Source: Oleispira sp. (GTDB taxonomy: Bacteria; Pseudomonadota; Gammaproteobacteria; Pseudomonadales; Oceanobacteraceae). Taken from it: DNA of 39,729 bases. A model generated the notes under the pieces. It searched no databases, was not told the DNA's origin, and saw only the letters and a program-made list of their open reading frames with translations. The stretch spans positions 1-39,729 of the forward strand of contig JAESQF010000113.1 in NCBI GenBank assembly GCA_016765295.1. The letters are read 5' to 3'. Of the stretch, positions 1-8,235 are shown one piece after another. The position numbers and the translations under genes are program-made. Position 1 is the first letter of the stretch; each line of letters starts with the position of its first letter.

Positions 1-213
1 AGTACTGAAAAATTTAACAGCGATGTTTCGGGTTGGAATATAGAGACGGTAACAAATATGGAAGGTATGTTTGTAAACTCTAAATCATTTGATCAAGATA
101 TTAGCGGCTGGGATGTCACCAAGGTAACTAACTGTGCAGACTTCAAAACAAATTCGGTTTTAAGTGATGCACATACTCCAGATATTCTGCATTGTGCAAC
201 CCCTGCTCCATAA
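1..213 (+). CDS. BspA-type DUF285 repeat surface protein, C-terminal fragment
   Basis: An open frame runs in from the left edge and ends at a TAA at 211-213, giving the last 70 residues of a longer protein. The visible part carries two copies of the DUF285 signature (F-x-x-D-[VI]-S-G-W-[ND]-[VI]-x-x-V-T-N) at about residues 5-20 and 27-42. This is the leucine-rich-like repeat of BspA-family lipoproteins and surface proteins, which usually occurs in long tandem arrays. It is followed by a short Cys-containing tail (two Cys). The repeat signature is seen directly; surface location is known for the family; any link to the T6SS genes downstream is unproven. The start, signal peptide and repeat number lie outside the window. 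Confidence 0.8.
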   Translation, partial: STEKFNSDVSGWNIETVTNMEGMFVNSKSFDQDISGWDVTKVTNCADFKTNSVLSDAHTPDILHCATPAP

Positions 214-224
214 TTCTAAGACTG

Positions 225-242
225 GTGCCTAGAAATAGGCAC
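225..242 (+). terminator. hairpin after the surface-protein gene
   Basis: GTGCCTA (225-231), a GAAA loop (232-235) and TAGGCAC (236-242) form a perfect 7-bp stem capped by a GNRA-type tetraloop, 12 bp after the stop codon. No run of T follows, so it is either a weak or factor-assisted terminator or an mRNA 3'-end stabiliser. Confidence 0.35.
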
Positions 243-387
243 TACCGTACTCCGTTTTTGCAATGGAATGCATCTCGGTTAGACGTATTAGTTTTATGCT
301 TATTTAGATGAGGCCTGTGTTTAAAAACTCTGGCCTTAGTCTAAGTAGTGGCTTTCGCTAGCCGGTGTTTACAATGAATCTAAAAAC

Positions 388-403
388 TACTACTTAAGTA
401 GTA
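388..403. repeat. 16-bp perfect palindrome upstream of tssA
   Basis: TACTACTTAAGTAGTA is its own reverse complement across all 16 bases, about 285 bp before tssA. A symmetric protein-binding site controlling the T6SS operon is possible, but no known motif is matched. Confidence 0.4.
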
Positions 404-687
404 ATATTCCCTCTAAATAATCAATTTTAAAAGACAACCAATTAGCCAAGAATGATAATACATCCGTTGTGTTTTTTACTAATTGGCCAATTGTTTAATT
501 ATAAAAAAATCAATTGTAGGCTGATGGTTGTGTTTGATAATTATGGCTTATTAATACATAAGTATTGGATTCTAAGTAGGTCTAAGTTTGTGGGTTTACA
601 GCGCTTTTAATAAGTGTTTTATTTTGCCTTTAGTTGCATGTTCGTTTTCGAATGTGTGAATGAGAATTTTAAGAGCAGATTTGAAGT

Positions 688-1716
688 ATGTTTGAAAAAT
701 TTACGGAAGAAGTTTCATTAGATCTGCCCTGTGGCCCTTTTATCGATGACGATGATGGTCTTGAAGATGATTTTGTAATGCTAGAGAGCATTGCGCGTAT
801 CAATCAAGAATCGTTAACCCTAGAAGGTGATGACGAAAATGTTGATTGGCGCGATATGTTAGCGCGCTGCGAATCGTTGATGAAGCAGACCAAAGATGTG
901 CGTGTTTACATCTTTCTGGCTCAGGCGGCTTTACACCTTAAACGCTTGCCAGGGCTTGCCGGTGCTTTCCAGTTGATTCGCACTAGCATGTCTGAGTACT
1001 GGACTGAAATACATCCGATTTTAGATGATGCAAAAGATGAGACGCCTTGGCGCATCATGACCCTAAACGAGATGTCGGGTGATTCGCTGATAAGCTTGCT
1101 AACCGCAATGCCTATCGTTGAGTCAAAGCAAGCGGGTAACTTTACTCTAAGAGATATAAAGCTAGCAAAAGGCGAGATTCTGCTAGTAGAAGGGTCGGAA
1201 GAAGTTATTCCTGAAATGGGCTTGATAGAAGCGGCATTTCAAGAAAGTGGCCAAGAAGCATTAGCAGCATCGTTGAAACTTGTTAATCAAATTCAAGATG
1301 ATATTACTCAGTTGCAAGATCAACTATCTGCAAGTGAATGTAGCCATGCGCGCTATAGTTGGGACAAGTTAATAGGCCATTTAAAATATATTGCCGGTGT
1401 ATATTCTCAATATGTGACGGTGGCGGTAGAAGAAGTAGTAGAAGAAGGCGAAGATGAGTCTGGAAATGAAGCTGGGGCAAGCGACATGGATGTAATTGTA
1501 AAAAGCACCGGCATTAACAACCGGAATGATGTATTAGACGCACTAAGTAAAATTTGTGAATATTACACAAAGTTTGAGCCTTCAAGCCCGGTTCCGATAT
1601 TAGTAGAAAGAACAAAAAAATTAGTGACGATGGACTTTATGTCCATTATGAAAGAACTCAGCCCTGAAGGGGTGAAGCAAGTTGAGTTAATTGCAGGTGT
1701 TGACGCAGATAGCTAG
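688..1716 (+). CDS. tssA: T6SS protein TssA (ImpA family)
   Basis: TssA sits at the baseplate or sheath end of the type VI secretion apparatus and helps start and coordinate tube and sheath polymerisation. The N-terminal third has the ImpA_N character: the CGP motif at residues 15-17 followed by an acidic stretch, then a helical region with RxYxFLAQAAL-like and EYWTEIHP segments. The C-terminal third is the short form typical of TssA1 proteins, with a helical block after a Glu-rich linker at about residues 246-262. The length of 342 aa matches the short TssA class. It is the first gene of tssA-tssB-tssC-hcp, with an 86-bp gap to tssB. The ATG is preceded by a weak purine stretch (AAGAGCAG) and there is no better start nearby. 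The family call is secure; the sub-class is inferred from length. Confidence 0.9.
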   Translation: MFEKFTEEVSLDLPCGPFIDDDDGLEDDFVMLESIARINQESLTLEGDDENVDWRDMLARCESLMKQTKDVRVYIFLAQAALHLKRLPGLAGAFQLIRTSMSEYWTEIHPILDDAKDETPWRIMTLNEMSGDSLISLLTAMPIVESKQAGNFTLRDIKLAKGEILLVEGSEEVIPEMGLIEAAFQESGQEALAASLKLVNQIQDDITQLQDQLSASECSHARYSWDKLIGHLKYIAGVYSQYVTVAVEEVVEEGEDESGNEAGASDMDVIVKSTGINNRNDVLDALSKICEYYTKFEPSSPVPILVERTKKLVTMDFMSIMKELSPEGVKQVELIAGVDADS

Positions 1717-1802
1717 TTCGCGCTAGTTTCTGTTTGGATATAAAACAGCAGTGTTTTTAAGCACTGGAATGGATTTAAAATAAACTATTTCGAGGATAGG
1801 AA

Positions 1803-2306
1803 ATGAGCAGTCAAAAATTTATTGGCAGAAATAGAGCTCCGCGTGTTCAGATTGAATACGATGTAGAGCTTTATGGCGCAGAGAAAAAAGTACAAGTTCC
1901 ATTTGTGATGGGTGTCTTGTCTGATTTGTCTGGCAAAAACAACAGTGAATTGCCAGGTATACATGAGCGCGAATTCTCTGATATCAGTGTTGATAATTTT
2001 GATGATCGCTTAAAAGCAATGAAGCCTAGAGTTGCTTTTAATGTTCCTAATCTGATCAGTGATAAGGGCGGTGATCTTGCTGTCGATATTACTTTTGAAG
2101 ACATGCACGATTTCTCTCCGGGTCAGATTGCTAAGAAAGTAGCCGGTCTTGATGAGTTATTAGAAGCACGTACTCAGTTGGCTAACCTTGTTACCTATAT
2201 GGATGGTAAGGCGGGCGCGGAAGAATTGATTACTAAGATTTTAGGTGACCAGGCGTTATTGCAATCCTTGGTTGGTAGTAAAGCCCCAGAGACAGAGGAA
2301 GGTTAA
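1803..2306 (+). CDS. tssB: T6SS sheath small subunit TssB (VipA)
   Basis: TssB pairs with TssC to form the contractile sheath around the Hcp tube; sheath contraction in the cytoplasm drives the tube and spike out of the cell. The 167-aa length and sequence are typical. The N-terminal motif S-x-Q-K-F-I-G-R-N-R-A-P-R-V-Q-I is followed by the VPFVMGVLSDLSG block at about residues 32-44 and the F-x-x-I-x-x-x-N-F-D block at about 58-67. A good Shine-Dalgarno (GAGGATAGG) lies just before the ATG. The stop is followed after 2 nt by the tssC start, so the two subunits are almost certainly translated together. Nothing unusual is seen. Confidence 0.96.
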   Translation: MSSQKFIGRNRAPRVQIEYDVELYGAEKKVQVPFVMGVLSDLSGKNNSELPGIHEREFSDISVDNFDDRLKAMKPRVAFNVPNLISDKGGDLAVDITFEDMHDFSPGQIAKKVAGLDELLEARTQLANLVTYMDGKAGAEELITKILGDQALLQSLVGSKAPETEEG

Positions 2307-2308
2307 TC

Positions 2309-3802
2309 ATGTCTGAAGTCGAAGCTCCTGAAGCAGCACAAGCAGTAACTGAAACAATTGCAGCAGACGATTTTTCTGCACTGTTGCAGCAAGAATTTAA
2401 GCCGAAATCTGATCGTGCCTCTGAAGCCGTGAGCTCTGCGGTGCAGACACTGGCTGAGAGCGTATTGGCTAATGTCAATATCGTACCTGAAGATGCGGTT
2501 GCTACTATTAAGCAATTGATCGCCAGCATTGATGAAAAACTCAATGCTCAGGTAAATGCTATTTTACACCATGATGACTTTCAAAAGCTTGAAGGTTCAT
2601 GGAGAGGCTTGCATCACTTAGTTAATAATACTGAGACTGATGAGCAGCTAAAAATTAGTGTAATGAACGCTTCTAAAGAAGATTTACGTAAGAACTTAAA
2701 GAAATTTAAGGGAACTGCATGGGATCAAAGCCCATTATTTAAGCGTATTTACGAAGAAGAGTTTGGCCAGTTAGGTGGCGAACCTTATGGTTGCTTGGTA
2801 GGTGATTATCACTTTGACCACAGCCCTAAAGATGTCGATATGTTGACGAGTATCTCTAAGATCGCTGCCGCTTCTCACGCACCGTTTATTACCGGTGCTG
2901 GTTCTGAAGTCATGGGTATGGATTCTTGGCAGGACCTGTCGAATCCTCGTGATTTAACCAATATTTTCTCTACTCCAGACTACGCTCCTTGGCGTGCTCT
3001 ACGAGAATCTTCTGATTCTCGCTACCTTGCGTTAACAATGCCTCGCTTCTTGGCGCGTTTACCTTATGGTGAAGCGACTGATCCGGTAGACGAGTTTGCT
3101 TTCGAAGAGCTAACGGGTTCTGGTGATACCGGTAACTACTGTTGGGCTAACTCGGCTTTCGCTATGGCGGTTAATATTAACCGTGCATTTAAAGAATATG
3201 GCTGGTGTTCTCGTATTCGTGGCGTTGAGTCAGGTGGTTTGGTAGAAGGTCTTCCTTGTCATACATTCCCATCTGATGATGGCGGTGTTGATATGAAGTG
3301 TCCTACGGAAGTTGCTATTAGTGACCGTCGTGAAGCTGAATTATCTAGCAATGGTTTTATGCCATTACTACACAGAAAAAATACTGACATGGCTGCCTTT
3401 ATTGGTGCCCAGTCTTTGCATAAGCCTGCTGAGTTTGATGACCCTGATGCGACTTCAAGTGCCGCTTTAGGTGCTCGTCTTCCTTACTTGTTCTCTACTT
3501 GTCGTTTTGCTCACTACTTAAAGTGTATTGTGCGTGACAAGGTAGGTACTTTTGCTGATCGTGCTGATATGCAGCGCTGGTTGCAAAACTGGGTTATGCA
3601 ATATGTTGATGGTAGCCCTGAAACGTCTACCGAAGAAACAAAAGCTAGAAAGCCTCTAGCGGAAGCAGAAGTTATCGTAGCAGAGATCGAAGGTTCGCCT
3701 GGTTATTATGCTGCGAAGTTCTCTTTGCGTCCTCATTACCAGTTAGAAGGTCTAACTGTGTCTTTGAGCTTAGTTTCAAAACTGCCTTCGGGCAAAACGT
3801 AG
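2309..3802 (+). CDS. tssC: T6SS sheath large subunit TssC (VipB)
   Basis: TssC is the large subunit of the contractile sheath; its C-terminal half forms the body of the cog-wheel ring with TssB and its N-terminal helices link neighbouring subunits. The 497-aa length is normal. Clear family blocks are visible: FQKLEGSWRGLHHLV at about residues 89-103, the EFGQLGGEPYG segment at about 149-159, GxGSEVMGMDSWQDL at about 196-210, and the C-terminal FSLRPHYQLEGL at about 472-483. It starts 2 nt after tssB. A 65-bp gap separates it from hcp; I see no terminator in that gap, so hcp is probably co-transcribed and may also have its own promoter. Confidence 0.97.
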   Translation: MSEVEAPEAAQAVTETIAADDFSALLQQEFKPKSDRASEAVSSAVQTLAESVLANVNIVPEDAVATIKQLIASIDEKLNAQVNAILHHDDFQKLEGSWRGLHHLVNNTETDEQLKISVMNASKEDLRKNLKKFKGTAWDQSPLFKRIYEEEFGQLGGEPYGCLVGDYHFDHSPKDVDMLTSISKIAAASHAPFITGAGSEVMGMDSWQDLSNPRDLTNIFSTPDYAPWRALRESSDSRYLALTMPRFLARLPYGEATDPVDEFAFEELTGSGDTGNYCWANSAFAMAVNINRAFKEYGWCSRIRGVESGGLVEGLPCHTFPSDDGGVDMKCPTEVAISDRREAELSSNGFMPLLHRKNTDMAAFIGAQSLHKPAEFDDPDATSSAALGARLPYLFSTCRFAHYLKCIVRDKVGTFADRADMQRWLQNWVMQYVDGSPETSTEETKARKPLAEAEVIVAEIEGSPGYYAAKFSLRPHYQLEGLTVSLSLVSKLPSGKT

Positions 3803-3867
3803 TTTTTTACTGCTATATCATCGCCAATTGATATAGCTTCTCTAAACCTTAAAAAAAGGAATTTATC

Positions 3868-4341
3868 ATGGCTTCAGATATGTTTATCAAGATTGGAAGT
3901 ATTAAAGGCGAATCTAAGGATAGCGTTCACGCAGACGAAATCGACGTTCTAAGCTGGGATTGGGGCATGAGCCAAAGCGGTTCTATGCATGTTGGCGGCG
4001 GCGGTGGTGCTGGTCGTGTTAGTGTGCAGGATTTGGTAATTGTTAAGAATGTTGACCGTTCTTCTGCAACCTTGATGGCTCATTGCGCATCTGGCGAGCA
4101 CGTTCCTGAAGTTGTTTTAACAGTACGTAAAGCTGGTAAGTCTGCTTTAGAATATCTAAAGATCACTTTGAAGCGTGCTATCGTTTCTAACGTTACTCTT
4201 GGTGGCGCTGGTGATATTTCTGAAACAGTTACTTTGAACTTTGCAGAATACAAAGTTGAATATACTCCTCAGAAAGAAGATGGTTCTGGTGAAGCAGCTG
4301 TTGAAACTGGTTTCAACATCGAGAAGAACATTGCTGTTTAA
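3868..4341 (+). CDS. hcp: T6SS tube protein Hcp (TssD)
   Basis: Hcp hexamers stack to form the inner tube that is expelled by sheath contraction; the ring lumen can carry small effectors. The 157-aa protein begins with the typical MFIKIGSIKGES segment, has D-E-I-D-V-L-S-W-D-W-G near residues 23-33, and a Gly-rich loop (five Gly in a row) at about residues 43-47. The late strand block VTLNFAEYKVEY is at about 122-133. AAAAAAAGGAA lies at the right distance before the ATG. The gene ends the operon: a strong intrinsic terminator follows 29 bp after the stop. The sequence alone does not say whether this Hcp carries effectors. Confidence 0.97.
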   Translation: MASDMFIKIGSIKGESKDSVHADEIDVLSWDWGMSQSGSMHVGGGGGAGRVSVQDLVIVKNVDRSSATLMAHCASGEHVPEVVLTVRKAGKSALEYLKITLKRAIVSNVTLGGAGDISETVTLNFAEYKVEYTPQKEDGSGEAAVETGFNIEKNIAV

Positions 4342-4370
4342 TTTTTAATTAAATAGGTAGTGTGCAAAAG

Positions 4371-4394
4371 AAAACCCGCTTCGGCGGGTTTTTT
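4371..4394 (+). terminator. intrinsic terminator after hcp
   Basis: AACCCGC (4373-4379), a TTCG tetraloop (4380-4383) and GCGGGTT (4384-4390) form a perfect GC-rich stem running into TTTT. The A-rich 5' side makes it usable from both sides, so it may also stop transcripts from tssG. Confidence 0.92.
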
Positions 4395-4599
4395 AGTTTC
4401 TAGGCTTTTAATATTTGTAACTATTTAGATAGCTCAATTTAAGATAGAAGAAGATTCATTATTGAGTAATTGTGGAGCAAATATGCGAGGCAGGAGCCGA
4501 ACTAAGGCTACAGGGATCGTATTTACGCCGTTTTGTGGAATAAATACCCAATCATGAATCGTTTTATGAAACCTGCTGAATAGTTACTAATATTTTAAA

Positions 4600-5622
4600 T
4601 TAGAAGCCTTTAGATTCTAATAAAACTTTTTGATCAGCAATTTGTGTCGGAGATCCAGCCCAAGTTGTCCAGCCTAGTTGAGATTGCACACCTAGTTGAA
4701 ATTTTGGTACGTGGTGCGATTTAAGTTCCAGTTCAATGTCCCAGTCGTATTCATCATTACTATAAAGACGAATCATTTCACGTAACTGTTGGAATAGGTC
4801 GGTATTAGGTAATAAGCTATAAAACTCTGGTCTGCTTAATGGCCCTAGCTTTACTGTGAATTTATGCTGAGCATCAAAAACTTGCTCCCCTAAGCTGGTA
4901 TTAACACCTAGCTGATTGTTATTAGAAAAAATACCAATATTAAACTGATCTTCTGGTGCTAGCTGTAGCCAGGCCCCGGTGAGCTGTTCAATTTTTACGG
5001 GCAGCTGTAAAAAATCAAGAATTAAACTTTTTAAACCATCCGCTGGGCGAGTCGCAAGTGAGAATAAACCGCTGCGATATAACCGATCCCATTTGTTTTT
5101 ATAGATTGATTGAGCTGTTTGCTCTTCTATTTCACTTGAGCGATTGTCATCAAGCTGGGCTAGCCCTGCTAAGGCGCCAATAAATAAATCAAAATCGTTT
5201 TCATCTGGCCTATCCATTTCTATACAAGGCTGAATATTCGCTTCAGCACGGTAGAAGAGGCTGATCATGCGATGATGAAAAATATCGGCGAAACGCGCAA
5301 ATGTCGGATCTTTAAATTGATGCTCTCGGCTGTGCGCATGCTCCGTTAGATGGTAAGGCATTGCGCCCATTGGGCCAAAAAGTCCAAACGATAAATTAAA
5401 AAGCTGATCTTTTTCGAAGTCTTCATTAGCCGGAATGAAGTGGCTCAGTGGGGTATGGGCAAAAGCCATTGATGGCTGTTGACGTAATACGATGTGTTCT
5501 TCTGTCGACTTGCCCGCTTGGCCTATCTTGGGCGAGTTGGAGTATTTTGCATCAACAAAGCGCAAGGTATTGAAAAGGCTGAACCCCGCAGGGTCTTGGG
5601 TAATCTGATCAAAAAAGGTCAT
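4600..5622 (-). CDS. tssG: T6SS baseplate protein TssG (ImpH/VasB)
   Basis: TssG is a baseplate wedge component that binds TssF and links it to TssE and TssK. The 340-aa length matches the family. Family features seen: an N-terminal FFDQITQDPAGFSLFNTLRFV-like helix region, the FGLFGPMGAMPYHLTEHAHSRE block at about residues 79-100, and R-P-A-D-G-L-K-S-L near 192-200 before a C-terminal domain rich in beta strands. Its ATG overlaps the tssF stop by 4 bp (ATGA), indicating translational coupling. It is the last gene of tssE-tssF-tssG. This operon converges on hcp; the hcp terminator lies between them. Confidence 0.95.
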   Translation of the reverse strand: MTFFDQITQDPAGFSLFNTLRFVDAKYSNSPKIGQAGKSTEEHIVLRQQPSMAFAHTPLSHFIPANEDFEKDQLFNLSFGLFGPMGAMPYHLTEHAHSREHQFKDPTFARFADIFHHRMISLFYRAEANIQPCIEMDRPDENDFDLFIGALAGLAQLDDNRSSEIEEQTAQSIYKNKWDRLYRSGLFSLATRPADGLKSLILDFLQLPVKIEQLTGAWLQLAPEDQFNIGIFSNNNQLGVNTSLGEQVFDAQHKFTVKLGPLSRPEFYSLLPNTDLFQQLREMIRLYSNDEYDWDIELELKSHHVPKFQLGVQSQLGWTTWAGSPTQIADQKVLLESKGF

Positions 5623-7496
5623 AGTATTGGCTGTCCTCCCACTTTGGGCGGCCAGGTATGAATTTTTCCACGACGGGTAGAGGTTAACGTTAGTTGTGTG
5701 AAGCTATTGATGGATACGTATTTAGAAAAGAATTTTTCCAATACCGCCCCCAGCAAATAGATACCCTGACCTTCGAAGCCACTTTCATCACATTCAAGTT
5801 CAATTTCTATACCGCGGCAGTATGCGACCTTGTCGGAAAACATTAGTTGGCGATTGATCGGCTTCGAGCGAATATTTTTGATCGCTTCAATCTGCTTTTC
5901 AATGCTTGGGTCTTGGGTATTTGAATACAGTCTTAACAGCTGTCTTATTTTATCCGCACCTTCATCGCTATCGCAAAGTGATAGATAATTAAGCGATAAC
6001 TGATTCACAAATTTCCAGCTAATTTCAGACGGTGGTTTTGCCTGAACTGGGATAGATGGACCTGTAATTACCTTAATACTTTCAATCGGCGCGCCGGTCT
6101 CAAGAGTGAAATCGGTATGGCCGCGACCCATAGGCATATGCAATGGTAAATCTCGGTTGGTGCATAATAAATCAACCCCCAGTTGTTTTAAATCGAACTG
6201 GAAAGGGGCGTTATTGCTATCGACAATGGATAGATGTATCTCACTGCCTAGATAACTGTTTGATCGTGCGCCAATACGTTTTTGTTGGCTTGAGTACTTT
6301 CTTGGCTTTCTAATAGTGGTGAAAAAACCAGAATCTAAATGATCTTGTTCGTGGTCTTTATGGCCATAAAATGGCAAGAAGCTCTGTGAAGATTGCGCGC
6401 CACTCTTGTAGCCATTAACTTTTTCGACTCTATAAATTTCGAAGTCCATAGGGCGAGTTCTATCAGGACTAATATGGTATTGATACTGTCCTTTTTCCAA
6501 TCGAACTCGTTCACTATTTTTATTGAATAGGTTAATTGCCGGGCTACAGAACAATTTGAACTGATCTTGGGTGGTTAACGCGGTGAGTTCTGAGTATGAC
6601 TTATCAAGCAATATTGTAATTTCAATATCACTGCCGGAAAAACCCTCTAAGAATTTTTGCAGTGCGGTCAATTTGAAAAATAAGAAACGTTTAGGGAAGG
6701 TGAAGTATTCCTGTAATAAACGATAACCCTGAAAAGACCGATTAGGATAGGGTAATAATGCTTCTTCATCGTCAAAACCAGACTGCGCGATATGATCTGC
6801 GCTAAAAAATTGCCCTTGGCTTTCTGGTTTCGCTTTATCTTTAATAATAAAACCTAGGCCGTTGGCAAAGATCTGCTCATAAAGCTTCATTGGCAGGTCA
6901 TCTTCACCGGCAATATGCAGTACTAATTCATCAATCGGTAATTGCGAAAAATCGACCCCGGGCTGGGCTGAGAATTGAAAACGAATCCCCGCTTTGCATT
7001 TTTCAGGCCCGTGCCAACCTGCTGCTGATAAGGCTGAATTACTGGAGAAATATTTAACCCCAGATAAATCAATCGGCCACAGTGTTGTTGCTTGGGTTGT
7101 GCGGAATTGACAAGGGGTTGCTTGTTTGTCATTACCTGTTCGGCTCCACATCTGAGTATGGTTTTCAATATCAAAACCTGAAAGTAATGAACCTTCCCCG
7201 GCAATAGGTTCAAACTGAACAATGGCACAAGAAGGCGTTTGCGCTTCGTAGTGCGGATAGATGATATTCATTAACTGCTGCGTCAGCTCAGGATGCTTAG
7301 CATCTATCTTTAGCTGAACCCGAGCGGCCATAAAAGCAAAACCTTCGAGCAGTCGTTCGACATAAGGGTCGGCAACTTCGAGTGTTTCTATACCAAGGCG
7401 ACCCGCAATTTTAGGGTATTGTTGGCTGAACTCGTGGGCTGTTTCACGAATATGGCGAAGTTCTTTGTTGTAATATTTTAAAAAATTTTCGTTCAC
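5619..7496 (-). CDS. tssF: T6SS baseplate protein TssF (ImpG/VasA)
   Basis: TssF is the main wedge protein of the T6SS baseplate (two copies per TssG in known systems). The 625-aa product shows the standard N-terminus: F-L-K-Y-Y-N-K-E-L-R-H-I-R at residues 5-17, then A-G-R-L-G-I and the DPYVERLLEGFAF block at about 43-55. The PHYEAQTPSCAIVQFEP segment that opens the second domain is at about 76-92. The start codon is GTG, supported by the fit to the family N-terminus. It begins 20 bp after tssE and overlaps tssG by 4 bp. No frameshift or missing block is seen. Confidence 0.95.
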   Translation of the reverse strand: MNENFLKYYNKELRHIRETAHEFSQQYPKIAGRLGIETLEVADPYVERLLEGFAFMAARVQLKIDAKHPELTQQLMNIIYPHYEAQTPSCAIVQFEPIAGEGSLLSGFDIENHTQMWSRTGNDKQATPCQFRTTQATTLWPIDLSGVKYFSSNSALSAAGWHGPEKCKAGIRFQFSAQPGVDFSQLPIDELVLHIAGEDDLPMKLYEQIFANGLGFIIKDKAKPESQGQFFSADHIAQSGFDDEEALLPYPNRSFQGYRLLQEYFTFPKRFLFFKLTALQKFLEGFSGSDIEITILLDKSYSELTALTTQDQFKLFCSPAINLFNKNSERVRLEKGQYQYHISPDRTRPMDFEIYRVEKVNGYKSGAQSSQSFLPFYGHKDHEQDHLDSGFFTTIRKPRKYSSQQKRIGARSNSYLGSEIHLSIVDSNNAPFQFDLKQLGVDLLCTNRDLPLHMPMGRGHTDFTLETGAPIESIKVITGPSIPVQAKPPSEISWKFVNQLSLNYLSLCDSDEGADKIRQLLRLYSNTQDPSIEKQIEAIKNIRSKPINRQLMFSDKVAYCRGIEIELECDESGFEGQGIYLLGAVLEKFFSKYVSINSFTQLTLTSTRRGKIHTWPPKVGGQPIL

Positions 7497-7516
7497 GCTA
7501 TTTGCTCACAACCAAA

Positions 7517-8020
7517 TTAGTTTGTTTGGACAACGTTAACGCTGCCTGTTTCTAGATCAATCTCAGTCTTTAGCATTAGCATCATCGGGATTGGGATAGC
7601 CCAAATTTGCCCTTCAATTTTAAATACCATCGCGTGATTACTCGACTTATCTGTATCACGAGTCATGCTCACCTTGAGAGTATGTTTGAGTATACGCGGT
7701 TCAAAATTGATGATCGACTGGCGGATTTGACGTTCGGCTTCATGGATATCGATATTGTGCATTGAAAAGCCTGTCAGGCCAGATATACCGTAGTTTAGGA
7801 CTGAGCTAGAGATTTCTGAATATTGCTCAATGTCGGTATTAGCTTCCAGGTGATGGGTATTTAATAAATGGCTAATATCGCGAATTACGCAGTCTCGTAA
7901 TTTATTGATATTCATAATACGCTTATCGCGTGATTCATTAAGCTGCTCTGGGTTGTCGTCGATTAGGCGATCTAGAAGAGACGGTTGCAGCTTTTCGTGG
8001 GTATTGCTATTTAATGTCAC
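7517..8020 (-). CDS. tssE: T6SS baseplate protein TssE (gp25-like)
   Basis: TssE is the homologue of phage T4 gp25 and nucleates sheath polymerisation on the baseplate. The 167-aa protein starts with the typical P-S-L-L-D-R-L-x-D segment (residues 13-21). The gp25-type core includes SSSVLNYGISGLTGFS (about 71-86), then I-x-x-F-E-P-R-I at about 104-111 and the closing strand pair at the C-terminus (P-I-P-M-M-L-M-L-x-T-E-I-D-L-E-T-G). The start is GTG with AGGGA about 7 nt upstream. It is the first gene of tssE-tssF-tssG, transcribed away from vgrG across a 215-bp AT-rich divergent gap that should hold promoters for both directions. Confidence 0.93.
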   Translation of the reverse strand: MTLNSNTHEKLQPSLLDRLIDDNPEQLNESRDKRIMNINKLRDCVIRDISHLLNTHHLEANTDIEQYSEISSSVLNYGISGLTGFSMHNIDIHEAERQIRQSIINFEPRILKHTLKVSMTRDTDKSSNHAMVFKIEGQIWAIPIPMMLMLKTEIDLETGSVNVVQTN

Positions 8021-8235
8021 TATCTTTCCCTAAAGGTAATCATTAAAAAGTGCTAGTTTTAATTGAATAATTAATACAATACTCTTACATGTTTTTGTGA
8101 TCAACCGATGATTTATAAGCTAATAAGATCGTTCAATAATATTTGAAATATAGTATCATTAAAAATATTGATGTAAGTGAAATATTCTAACAATTTGTTG
8201 TTTTTAAACACATATCTTCCAAGGAAGGAATTCAA

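Larger units (their letters stand above)
214..687. other. 474-bp gene-free AT-rich stretch upstream of tssA
   Basis: No convincing coding frame is seen. It holds a 7-bp perfect hairpin with a GAAA loop at 225-242 just after the surface-protein stop, without a T tract. It also holds a 16-bp perfect palindrome at 388-403 and an 8-bp inverted repeat (438-445 with 479-486). It presumably contains the promoter of the tssA-hcp operon, but I see no clear sigma-70 or sigma-54 (-24/-12) match. Confidence 0.5.

Noticed and set aside
500-687. Sigma-54 promoter before tssA
   Set aside because: Many T6SS operons use RpoN, but I find no GG-N10-GC pair in a TGGCAC/TTGC context in this stretch.
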